From NCBI GenBank assembly GCA_002104905.1, contig MCFE01000288.1, positions 1 through 64,000 of the forward strand: 64,000 nt of DNA, given 5' to 3'. The position numbers were made by a program, and so were the translations under genes. The stretch is from Basidiobolus meristosporus CBS 931.73 (taxonomy: Eukaryota; Basidiobolomycota; Basidiobolomycetes; Basidiobolales; Basidiobolaceae). Positions 1-11,263 of the stretch are shown here, in pieces; position 1 is the stretch's first letter, and each line of letters starts with the position of its first letter. The notes beneath the pieces were generated by a model. It searched no databases, was not told the origin of the DNA, and worked only from the letters and a program-made list of their open reading frames with translations.

Positions 1-273
1 AGAGTCTATTTTTATTGCTAGTGGGTGAGGGACAGCTTAATTTTGCCACTTGACGAGGAAATGTCTTGGATCTATTATCTAGCACTACCAGTAATTGATG
101 TTTCCTTTAATTTCCAAGCAATTCCAATTCCAATCAAGGCTTGGTGTCAGGTGGGCATCGGAAAATACGGACAACATTCTCGTGTTATTTACCGGTAGCC
201 ATGCGAGCACCGCAAATCCGCTCCAAGTCACGCTTGACGTCTACGATTTCGAGCTAGGCAGGCGTGTCAATGG

Positions 274-1515
274 TCATGAAGCACTGTGGTCATTTACCTC
301 CATCAACGATCTCAGCGCGACTGCCCTACCCTCGAAGAACTTGTGCCACCGCAACAGCTCGTCGGGGCTCAGCTGCTCAAGTGATTGCTTGAATTTGTCT
401 TCGCTCATCCCCAGGAAGTTAACCATGTCATGGTACTGTTGGCTTTGCAGATGATTCCAGTCTTTCCTCCTCCTTTGGATCTTGCTCTTGTGCAACGCAC
501 TGGGCCGCTCCTTGTTGTGTAGCTTCGCGTAGAGCCCGCACGCATTGCAAATCGATTCTCCCTTTTCGTTTTTGCGCCACAAGGGTGTTTGGGTCTGCGA
601 GCAGTTCGCGCATTTTAGATCTGGGTTTTCCTCCGCTTCCTCAGCTGACTTTCGCTTGATCTGCGACATGTCTGGAGATTCCGGGTCGTTCTGCTGGGCC
701 TCCGCAGACGACGCCAAGGACTTGGGGGTTTTCTGGTGAATGTGTAGTGGTCGATGTGTCTTGTACTGCTTGAAATAGAGCCCTGATGAAACGAGAATTA
801 GTGGCCGTTAGGGCGCCAGGATCAACGTACACATACCGCATGCGTTGCAAAGTGAGTGTTGGCGATCGGGGGTTCGTCGCCACAAAGGAGTGCTCGTCAC
901 TCCGCAGTTATGGCATGACATGTCCCGAGGGAACTTGGCCTTGCTAGAACAACTTCGGCCCCCCTTGGCTCTGCCGAGCCCCGAATCCTCCTCGTGAACC
1001 ATCCTCTCCTTAAAGCTAACTGTGTCGGTTTGGTTGATGAATGGCAGGAAGGTGGCGGGCTTCTCGGGTCGGAGTGGGTCTGCGGCAGGAGGCGGAGTGT
1101 GGGCAGACTGCTCTCTGAGCTCCATGGTATGCATGTGGGGTTTCTTACTCATGGGAGAGTCCAGCCGCTTCAATTGGATTTGCTGTGGATTCGATCGCAT
1201 GCCATGCTCAGCATTATACTTGGGGGGCTCGATGGTGGATCGAAGCTGATGAAGAAACTCAAAATCGCTGCTTTCCAACGATTGCACGAAGCTCATGCCT
1301 GATGTTTCTGGAGTTGGGTATGAGGGCTCTGGGCAAGGAGAGATCATCCAGTAATTTGCGTCGGGGGACAAAAGTTTGTGATTGGATTGAGGTGGATTCG
1401 GGGAATACTGCCCATACTGGGGGGGAACATGGAAGTTGGAATGCTCTTGGCGGGTGGGAGAGTGATGGTAAGGGCCCTCGTCCATGGAAAGCATGATGTT
1501 GTTGGGCACATTCAT
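274..1515 (-). CDS. Two-finger GATA-type zinc-finger transcription factor
   Basis: Predicted nuclear DNA-binding regulator of 395 residues in two exons (1515-837 and 782-274). The 54-bp intron (836-783) has a GTATGT donor and CAG acceptor and lies inside the first zinc finger, restoring CNACG-LYF. Finger 1 is C-x2-C-x18-C-x2-C at about residues 201-226 (TPLWRR core). Finger 2 is C-x2-C-x17-C-x2-C at about 284-308, followed by a basic tail (KIQRRRKDW). The N-terminal half is low-complexity and rich in Pro, Ser and His; an acidic, charged stretch precedes finger 2. The start at 1515 is the first ATG; the frame opens further upstream only with a GTG-led hydrophobic leader, so I did not extend it. 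Fungal two-finger GATA proteins are best known as iron/siderophore repressors, but their Cys-rich segment between the fingers is absent here, so the target pathway is open. Nothing was recognised in the 273 bases to its left. Confidence 0.85.
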
Positions 1516-1572
1516 GGCACAAGCGAAGGAGGATAGCAAAAGTAGTAAATGGTAGTGGCAGTGCCTCCACCG

Positions 1573-1582
1573 CACTTATAAA
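1573..1582 (-). promoter_or_regulatory. Candidate TATA box of the GATA-factor gene
   Basis: Minus strand reads TTTATAAGTG about 60 nt before the chosen ATG at 1515. The distance matches the TATA box of GAPDH in this window, which supports both the promoter and the choice of start. Confidence 0.5.
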
Positions 1583-3557
1583 TCACCAGGCTTTTCCATG
1601 ATTGGCCGCTTCGGAGAGATGCACCAGATGTTTGATAATCTACCCCAAATGCAATCGATTCGATCGTAGAGTAACTCTGCTCTCGTTACAGCACACGTCT
1701 GTTTGGAGTAGTCCATGAAATTTTCTATTCCTAGTTTGGCCACGAAGCTTCCGCTAGGATCCAGATTCCGGGTGGATGAGTGGGACTTTGCCCGAAAGCC
1801 CCGTACAGAGAACCAGAACAGGTTTGGTGACTGGATCACGCAACGTGTTGTGGAAGCGATAGGTGATTCTTGTTTGCTCTGGAAGATATCAATTAGATTA
1901 TCAGGATCAGCTCGATTGATAGCGAGCCTTGATAGTAAGCCCTACCGGTTTATTCGGGATTTTGGGTTTACGTTATGACGTTCGCTAAGCTTTTTCGTAG
2001 TCCCAGGGGGTGATAAGCACAAGTGGCTGCCTATCTAAACAGCCTTTATTCTTTGTTGATTATCGGGGTGACACAATGCATAACTATCTCTTATTCATCT
2101 TCTGAGTGCTGATAACCTCTTCACATACTAGCCTCCATTCCCCAGTGGCACCAACCACCCACATCTCACGCTGAATGTAGCCTGATATGGGGATATTGAC
2201 TGTTCAGCATCTTGTGTGGACTTTTGATTCCAGCCTGAGTTCACTAAATGCTGCTCCCATCAATACATATTCGCTATGCTAGTGGTAGATGGAAGTGAAA
2301 TCAGGCGCGGGTTTGGCTGATCACGCAAATATGAAATGATGCACAATGTGACGTTATTTACGCTTGGGTGTTAGGTTAGGTTCGTATCGATTGAATATTT
2401 GACATTCTCGGCCTGGTTAATATAGATAGTATCCAGCTATCACTGGCGGTTGTAGAAGTCCCCCAAGTTCCCACGATGCTTCTTGATACTTGGGTAGTCT
2501 GGAAAAGGCACATAGTCTACCAAGCGGCATACATTTCCACGAGAAACTCTGTATCAGCCTGTTTATCGGTCGTGTTCAGATTCGGAAAGATTAATTTCCT
2601 CCGTTTGATCGATTAATCAAACAGCAGGCCTAGGAACGCAAGCAGTATCCGTAATCAAGGATGACAGGTTGTTAGTCAATGTCGTACCAATCGAATTCAC
2701 CAATCTGCTGGACTAACATGGATTTTCATCCACCTGTTACCACAGTACACCACACCAAGTTCCCTATCTACCACAGTCGCTGTACGCAGGCATCATCACT
2801 TCCCACCCGCCGAAGGCTGATACTCTTGATGATTCCGAGTGGATCTTTGAGAGATTTAAGCAACAGATGGCCTTGCGCTAGAATCGCTAATCGACCCAAT
2901 AGAAAAGGGGCCAACCCGATAATTTCATGGGAAGATATATTGGGAGAGATTAATCCAGATCAAATATGGGGAAATATTACTAACTTTGACGCACCTCGCA
3001 CCCAGATAGCTACCTACAGGGAAGTGCATGTGTGGTATATGGGATGTGGAAGGTGGTATCAATAGGGTAGCCTCGATTTGATAAGGTTTGTTTTAGTCTG
3101 ACCACATATATATCTTAGTCTGACCGCATATATCTTCGTTTTAGTCTGACCGCATATAATTTCGTTTTAGTCACGGAATCTTGACGTTGACCGGCTTTTG
3201 CAGTTACACGAGACCTCATTTTTTGAAGCAATCACATTCCCCGAGCTTTATCAAACATTCCCTTGATTATTATCGCATGACATAGCAAGGTTGAACAAGC
3301 TTTCAGCTGATATGCTGTTGAATCTTCGGTATTTCCGGCGACTGACTTTCTTGAAATGCCTTTGGCATGCGTAATTGAGTTTGAACTGCCACTCAATAAT
3401 ATCGATATATTCAGATGACGGATGACCAATCCCAATCAAACCTACCCAACCTTGTCTGCTCAAGCAAGTCCACATACCCAATGGGTAATATCCGTCAAGT
3501 TTAAAATAGCAAGATTAACATAATCCCCTCCAACCTGGGAAGTGCCGCAAATTGGTG
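1583..3557. other. Intergenic region between the divergent GATA-factor and pyruvate carboxylase genes
   Basis: About 2 kb without a recognised gene. It presumably holds the upstream regulatory DNA of both divergent genes. One ATG-led 128-codon frame (2679-3065, +) matches nothing I know and is probably chance. A small imperfect tandem repeat lies at 3091-3172. Confidence 0.5.
3091..3172 (+). repeat. Imperfect tandem repeat upstream of pyruvate carboxylase
   Basis: Three tandem units of about 24-26 bp, each containing TTAGTCTGACC(A/G)CATATA, followed by a fourth partial TTTTAGTC. It lies about 390 bp before the predicted TATA box of pyruvate carboxylase and might be a cluster of binding sites or simple replication slippage. 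Confidence 0.8.
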
Positions 3558-3565
3558 TATAAATA
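3558..3565 (+). promoter_or_regulatory. TATA box of pyruvate carboxylase
   Basis: A perfect TATAAATA lies 133 bp before a leader intron and 212 bp before the ATG at 3770, a layout consistent with transcription starting near 3590 and a spliced leader. Confidence 0.6.
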
Positions 3566-3698
3566 GTCCCCATCCCCTTCGATATGCCTGAATTTCAACG
3601 GTTCATTGGGTGTTGAATAGATACCTTTTTTCTGTAATATCTCCCCGTACGTTCGTTTCTTTACAAAGTCTTTGGAGCCCCAGCATACATAACACAAG

Positions 3699-3760
3699 GT
3701 ATGTCTTTGATCCTGGCGTTATGGAGTGTGCTGTTTGTCTGACGCTGTTGTTTTTTGTAG
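3699..3760 (+). other. Probable intron in the pyruvate carboxylase 5' leader
   Basis: GTATGT donor at 3699 and TTTTTTGTAG acceptor ending at 3760, 62 bp. It is the same size and type as the coding intron that follows and ends 9 nt before the ATG. It is seen only as splice signals, with no transcript evidence. Confidence 0.5.
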
Positions 3761-3769
3761 AGTTCAGTA

Positions 3770-6700
3770 ATGGGTTCAGTGGAGCATATTCGCCGTCAGA
3801 CCAGCGTTGACCTTGGAGGTCCTACAAAGCTGCTGGTGGCTAACCGTGGTGTAAGTAGTAGGCGTGTGTAGTGTTACCCGCAACGTGAAGCTCATCTCGT
3901 TTGTGTTTCTTTAGGAAATTGCCACCCGTGTGTTCCGTACCGCACACGAGCTTGCTATGCACACCGTGGCTGTATTTGCCTACGAGGACAGACTTTCCAT
4001 GCATCGCTACAAAGCCGACGAAGCTTTCCAAATTGCCGAACAAGGGCAATACACTCCAGTCGGTGCCTACTTGGCCCAAGACGAGATCATCAAGATTGCC
4101 CAAAAGCGTGGGGTCAAATTCATCCACCCTGGGTACGGGTTCCTCAGTGAAAACGCCGAGTTTGCCAAGAAGGTCGAGGCCAACGGTATGCACTTCGTCG
4201 GCCCTTCCTACGATGTGATCGAGAAGCTAGGTGACAAGACTGCCGCTAGAAAGATCGCCATGGAGTGCAAGGTTCCAGTGGTCCCTGGTACTCCAGGCCC
4301 TGTCTCCAACTTCGAGGAGGTTCGTTCCTTCGTGCAGGAGCATGGATTCCCCATCATCATTAAAGCAGCCATGGGAGGTGGTGGCCGCGGTATGCGTGTC
4401 GTCAGAGATGATGCCTCTTTGAACGATGCCTTCCAGCGTGCACAGAGCGAGGCCCTCTCCGCCTTCGGAGACGGCACTGTATTTGTGGAACGTTTCCTCG
4501 ACAAACCCAAGCACATCGAAGTCCAAATTTTGGCCGATTCCTACGGAAACGTGATCCATTTGTTTGAGAGAGATTGCTCCGTCCAAAGAAGACACCAGAA
4601 GGTGGTCGAGATGGCCCCTGCTAGAGACCTCGATCCTCAGATCCGCGATGCCATCCTTGCTGACGCCATCAAGATTGCCAAGCATGTCAACTACCGTAAT
4701 GCCGGTACTGCTGAGTTCTTGGTTGATCAGCTAGGAAGACACTACTTCATTGAGATCAATCCCAGAATTCAAGTGGAGCACACTGTTACAGAAGAAATCA
4801 GTGGCATTGATATCGTTGCTGCACAGATTCAAATTGCCGCCGGTGCATCCCTGGCTCAGCTTGGTCTCGAACAGGCCAACATCAAGACCCGTGGATATGC
4901 TATCCAAGTCCGTATCACTACCGAAGACCCAGCTCAGAACTTCCAGCCAGATACCGGTAAGATCGAAGTATACAGATCTGCCGGTGGTAACGGAGTTCGT
5001 CTTGACGGTGCCTCCGGCTTTGCCGGCTCCATCATTACTCCTCATTACGACTCCCTCCTCGTCAAGGTCACCTGTACCGGAAGCACCTTCGAAGTGGCTC
5101 GTCGCAAGGTTATTCGTGCCTTAGTCGAGTTCCGTATTCGTGGAGTCAAGACCAACATTCCTTTCATCCAAAGACTCCTCACCCATGAGTCATTCATCGC
5201 AGGAAAATGCTGGACCACGTTTATTGATGACACTCCTGAGCTATTCAACCTTGTACATTCTCAAAATCGTGCTCAAAAGCTCCTCTCTTATCTCGGAGAT
5301 ATCGTCGTCAACGGAAGCAGCATCAAAGGACAAACCGGCGAGCCATCCCTCAAGACTGCCATCCCTATCCCCACTCTACCTGCACTGGAGAACGGACAGG
5401 TCATTGACACCACTGTCCCCTGTGAAAAGGGATGGCGTAACATCTTGGTTGAAGAAGGACCCGAAGCGTTTGCCCGCGCTATCCGACAATACCCTGGCGT
5501 GTTGGTCATGGATACCACATGGAGAGATGCTCACCAGAGTCTGCTAGCCACTCGTGTTCGTACCATCGATATGGCCAACATTGCCACCGTTACATCCCAT
5601 GCCCTTAACAACGCTTACAGTTTGGAATGCTGGGGTGGCGCCACCTTCGATGTGGCCCTTCGTTTCCTCTACGAGGATCCTTGGGACCGTCTGGCCCAGC
5701 TTCGTAAGCTCGTTCCCAACATTCCTTTCCAGATGCTGCTTCGTGGTGCCAACGCCGTTGGTTACACCTCGTACCCTGACAATGTTGTTTACGAGTTTTG
5801 TGAACAAGCTGTCAAGACTGGTATGGATATCTTCCGTATTTTCGACAGCTTGAATTACATCGAGAACATGAAGCTTGGTATTGATGCTGTTCGCAAGGCC
5901 GGTGGTGTTGTTGAGGCTGCCATCTGCTACACTGGTGACGTCGCTGACAAGTCGCGCACCAAGTACACTGTTGAGTACTACCTTGACCTTGTTCAACAAC
6001 TGGTCGACTGTGGTATCCACATCCTTGCCATCAAGGATATGGCTGGTTTGCTCAAGCCCTCTGCTGCCAGGATTCTTATCGGCAGTATCCGTGAGAAGTT
6101 CCCCGATCTTCCTATTCATGTCCATACTCACGACACCGCCGGTACTGGTGTTGCTTCTATGCTTGCCGCTGCTGAAGCTGGAGCGGATGTCATCGATCTT
6201 GCCATTGATAGTATGTCAGGTCTTACCTCTCAGCCCTCTCTTGGTGCGGTTGTTGCTGCATTGGAAAAGACCCCCTATGGCACCGGTATTCGTTTCGAGA
6301 ATATCGAGGCCTTGAACACCTACTGGGAGAACGTTCGTCGTCTCTACTCCTGCTTCGACCCCGGACTCAAGAGCGGTGACTCCAGTGTTTATCTTCACGA
6401 AATGCCTGGAGGCCAATACACCAACCTTCTCTTCCAAGCCACCTCACTTGGCCTTGGTTCTCAATGGAACGAGGTGAAGAAGGCCTACATTGAGGCGAAC
6501 AAACTTTGCGGAGATATCGTCAAGGTGACTCCTTCCTCCAAGGTTGTTGGTGACTTTGCTCAGTTCATGGTGTCCAACAAGCTGAGCTACCAGGATGTGT
6601 TGGATAAGGCCAAGGACCTTTCATTCCCCACATCGGTTGTTGAATTTTTCCAAGGCTACCTTGGACAACCCCATGGCGGTTTCCCTGAACCTCTTCGTAC

Positions 6701-7352
6701 CGATATCATCCGAAACAACCTTCGCATCGATGGCCGCCCCGGTGCCTCAATGGAGCCCTTGGATCTTGTGAAGTTGAAGAAGGAGCTGGTGGAGAAGTAT
6801 GGAAACCACATCAGTGATGCGGACGTGATCAGTGCCGCATTGTACCCCAAGGTGTTTGAAGAGTACCAGGACCGTGTGAAGCAATTCGGTGATGTCTCCA
6901 TCATCCCCACCCGCTACTTCCTCTCCAAGCCGCAGATTGGCGAAGAGTTCTCGGTTGAAATTGAGACTGGCAAGGTTATCTACTTCAAGCTCACTGCCGT
7001 GGGCCACTTGAACCCAGTCAACGGAAAGCGTGATGTCTTCTTTGAGGTGAACGGTGAGCCACGTGTGGTTGGTATCGAGGACCATACTGCCGCTGTGGAG
7101 CACGCAATCCGCCCCAAGGTCGATCCAAAGAATCCAGGAGAAGTAGGAGCCCCCATGGCTGGAGTGGTTGTAGAGATTCGAGTCAAGCCAGGGGCACACG
7201 TCAACGCAGGTGACCCAATCTGTGTCTTGAGCGCCATGAAGATGGAGACCGTAGTTTCCAGCCCAGTCTCAGGCAAGGTCGATTTGCTAGCCGTAACAGA
7301 GGGCGAGTCCATCTCTGGACAAGATTTGATTGCTAAAATCATCAAGGTTTAA
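3770..7352 (+). CDS. PYC: Pyruvate carboxylase (biotin-dependent), cytosolic type
   Basis: Converts pyruvate, bicarbonate and ATP to oxaloacetate, refilling the TCA cycle and feeding gluconeogenesis. Two exons (3770-3850, 3915-7352) around a 64-bp phase-0 intron give 1172 residues, close to the ~1180 usual for fungi. The intron splits the conserved LLVANRG-EIA start of the biotin carboxylase domain, which proves the join. Seen in order: the ATP-grasp glycine loop MGGGGRGMR (about residue 180), EINPRIQVEH (about 305), the carboxyltransferase domain with DTTWRDAHQSLLATR (about 558) and metal-binding HTHDTAGTG (about 763), and the biotinyl domain with AMKME, biotinylated Lys near 1136. The short N-terminus (MGSVEHIRRQ) lacks a mitochondrial presequence, so a cytosolic enzyme, as in yeast, is inferred. 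No break or missing key residue was found. Confidence 0.97.
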
Positions 7353-7945
7353 CCAATAGCAGCCTTGAATTTGTTTAAATTACTCACCTGAATTATCACC
7401 TGAACCATCATATCCCCCACCTGCCCCCACTTGCTGTCTTATGTGCATGTATACATCGTCTATTCATAATCCTAGTCACATTACCACGAACTCTATTTCC
7501 CTCTCATACAACCATGTATGGCCACCACCAATCATCGAATAAACCAAATTGTTCTTATCTATTACGTACGTTCTACGCCCCTGCTGGATCCTTTTGATGG
7601 AACGATTTGGTGATACGCCCCTAAATGGATTACGTTGAATGGCGATCGTCCCACTCGAAGCCATGATTGGTCCAACTGGGCCGGCCGGTGTTGGCATGTT
7701 GCATATGGAAATCAGTGGTAAATTCCGTTACCCTCAATGCGACGATTATCCAAGCTTACAACCCGGATCAACCGATAAGACCCATGGCGACCGCGTTAGG
7801 AACTGCCATCTGGAAATGGATTGAGTTTGGATCCGGTAATTCTGCCGAGGCCACCGCTCATGCAGCTGATAAGGAAGCATTATCCACCAAAAGGGTAGGC
7901 GTATTATAGGGAAGTATCTGAGGTTTCCGAATGGAAAACCAAGAT
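7353..7945 (+). other. Convergent intergenic region with a doubtful small ORF
   Basis: This holds the 3' ends of the two convergent genes and about 400 bp between them. A plus-strand frame at 7667-7909 encodes up to 80 codons with no ATG at its open end; its middle (PMATALGTAIWKWI) looks like a short hydrophobic segment of a small membrane protein and its tail is polar. A minus-strand ATG-led 73-codon frame (7476-7697) overlaps it. I recognise neither, and spliced forms cannot be excluded. Base composition stays gene-like, so a small real gene here is possible. Confidence 0.25.
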
Positions 7946-7951
7946 TTTATT
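7946..7951 (-). terminator. Polyadenylation signal of GAPDH
   Basis: AATAAA on the minus strand 46 nt past the GAPDH stop codon, the only canonical signal in the right place. Confidence 0.5.
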
Positions 7952-7996
7952 TCTATGGTGTATTCAAAATCTCATACTTAATGGTATTATTTACAC

Positions 7997-9028
<1,032 letters not shown>

Positions 9029-9073
9029 TTAACAAGAGATGTTATCTGGTGAACCCGTCGACCCGAACCACCA

Positions 9074-9081
9074 TATTTATA
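9074..9081 (-). promoter_or_regulatory. TATA box of GAPDH
   Basis: TATAAATA on the minus strand 64 nt before the ATG, an expected feature of a strong glycolytic promoter. Confidence 0.65.
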
Positions 9082-11263
9082 ACCAACCCAACGACCATCC
9101 GAGTTTGCTGGTGTCCACGATTCAACGCACCTCTCGGCGGGGTTGATTGGTTGGTTGAATCAGTATCCGAATTCAATGCTCGAACGTCCTGGCGGGATCT
9201 TGATATCAAGGGTCAGGGAAGACCTAGACCTGGGTTTCCGGACTGGATCGGTATCCTATTTGTCTGCTGCTGGCCTGAAAAAACTGGACAAGTCTCGATT
9301 CATGCTATCGATCGAATCCCATGGAAGCTTTACGTGGTCTGATAACCAGGCGCCGATCGGCTCGGCTTTGGTCCCCTCGGTACGATTGATTTCCGCATTC
9401 CTAATCGAGACGACCTTTTTTTCCAGGGTGCGGGTGTGTGTGGTTGTGGGTGTGGTTGTTGGTTGTATGAAGTTGGCTCAGGTAAATCAAGGAAATACAC
9501 TAATCGCTTATTCTGGTGCCAGATATGCAAATCACCACGCCTGTTGAAAATTGCTTACTATTCTGGTGCCAGATACGCAAATCAATACGCCTGTTGAAAA
9601 TTGCTTACTATTCTGGTGCCAGAGATCCTCACTGCGATCTGGCATGCACAGAAACCAAGCATCCTGATAAGAGCAGACGCTCATCTCAATGCTCACTTCG
9701 GCCTCCAGCCTATCATAGAAAAATCCACTCGACTCAATAGATGCCTCCCGACCACCAGAACCCAGTCAGGATTAGTGATTGAAGGATGTAATGGTGCTTA
9801 ACTCTAAGCCAACTTGTCTAAGCCTGCTCCCGTTGGGTATTAATGCTTGTCAAATTAGGAAGCAACGATATTTCATCTAGACTCCAATCAAGCAATACGT
9901 AGGAGCTCGAACAGCCATGATGAAACATCCTCATGTTTCGTCAGATCAGTAGTCCAGAGGTGAAACACCACCAATACAAGCTTAACTAAAGCTCAAGTAA
10001 ATGGATACATAGATGACATATAAAGTATAGGCAATAATTGATCTCGCCTTATCAGACAGGTATAGCGTTTATTTGTTGTCTATTTCCGGAAATGGCATCG
10101 GAATTTTCTCTTGGTAACATTCGCGTCTTACACTCGTAATCACAACATAAAGTGAATCTATCTATATATATGTGATGGCCAGGTATTTTTATCATTTCGC
10201 ATAGTGGGTTGGATACAGCCCTTACCTAAATTAAGATTCCTCAGGCTATGGCAATGTATCACATCAATATACATAACATCCGCTCCCCACCCATTCATTC
10301 AGGATCACACAAGCTGCTAGAGCTGCTGAAGAATAAAGGGAGCATTTGTTATGCCGCAACACTGCCTCCGTAATTGGGAGGGGGCTACAGCCCTGGAACT
10401 CTCAGCTATGCTGTCGGCTGTGAGAAATCAGTTTAATTAACGCAGCAGAAAAGGTGCGCACACCTCCTGCAGATCGTAATGTACCAGGGTGACCTGGGTT
10501 GACGCTGCTTAGCCCTCGCCCCATGTGTCATATGGGCCAACATCTCTTATCTCTTAGCACAGTGCGAAATGTTAGTCAACGTGCATGCTTGGCAAGCAAT
10601 CGAAGATTGAAACGCACTACTTCAACTGCCAATCTATTTCTGTTCATTCCAAAATTGGCTGATTGTCTGTAGATACTTGATTTAGACCTTCTCGCACCAG
10701 CCCTAGCCTGGAGCTGAGCGCTGATTGGCCACCACAGTTGCAGGCTCTTCCCTAGAAACGAGCCCTTTGAACGTTGCAGGAGCCAGTTATGTGTAATATT
10801 TCGAGGAATTTCTGGTGGCATTCATCAGGTGAAATAAAGCACCTTTGGCATAATATGCTTTTGAATTAATTTACACAGTATTATTGGAGCCAATCAGTAT
10901 ATATAATTAGCGTGCATAGAATGAATTACTACTAGATTTAGCTGTAGTACATAACATATTGGGGTTACCCAAATACAATCCGTTCATTGAATCGCTTTTA
11001 AAGGGCAGCGGCCCTCAACGGATCTTGTCACCTTGTATCCTATCAAGCCAGTCCAAAGCAAGTCTTCCCCTCTGGTTTTGCTCCTTGTATTCTATCTGCA
11101 ACTTGCGTGCCGCTCGTTAGATGTGCATGTGCTTGGCATTGTTTGTATCTCACTAAAAACTCTCTAGAGCTCCACTTGTGCTTTTTGAACCGCAACCCTC
11201 ATATAGTTGTCGAACCATCCCCGCCCCTTAGCCTATACACCCTCCTTTCTCTAGACTACCCAT
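9082..11263. other. Intergenic region between divergent GAPDH and chitin synthase
   Basis: About 2.2 kb with no recognised gene or tRNA. It must hold both promoters. A 50-bp-period tandem repeat lies at 9506-9622. A minus-strand 81-codon frame at 10576-10821 is unrecognised. A near-palindrome (AAGGTGCGCACACCTC) occurs near 10450. No good TATA box was found before the chitin synthase ATG. Confidence 0.5.
9506..9622 (+). repeat. 50-bp-period tandem repeat, about 2.3 copies
   Basis: TTCTGGTGCCAGA recurs at 9511, 9561 and 9611, exactly 50 bp apart. The first two units also share GCAAATCA, ACGCCTGTTGAAAATTGC with only a few substitutions. It lies about 500 bp upstream of the GAPDH ATG. There are no variable spacers, so this is a minisatellite, not a CRISPR array. 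Confidence 0.9.

Noticed and set aside
1516-1575. Signal-peptide-like leader (LLLLLSSFACA) extending the GATA protein
   Set aside because: The frame there has only a GTG start and overlaps the TATA box; a nuclear factor needs no secretion signal.
9506-9622. CRISPR-like array
   Set aside because: The units are contiguous 50-bp repeats with no unique spacers, in a eukaryotic genome.
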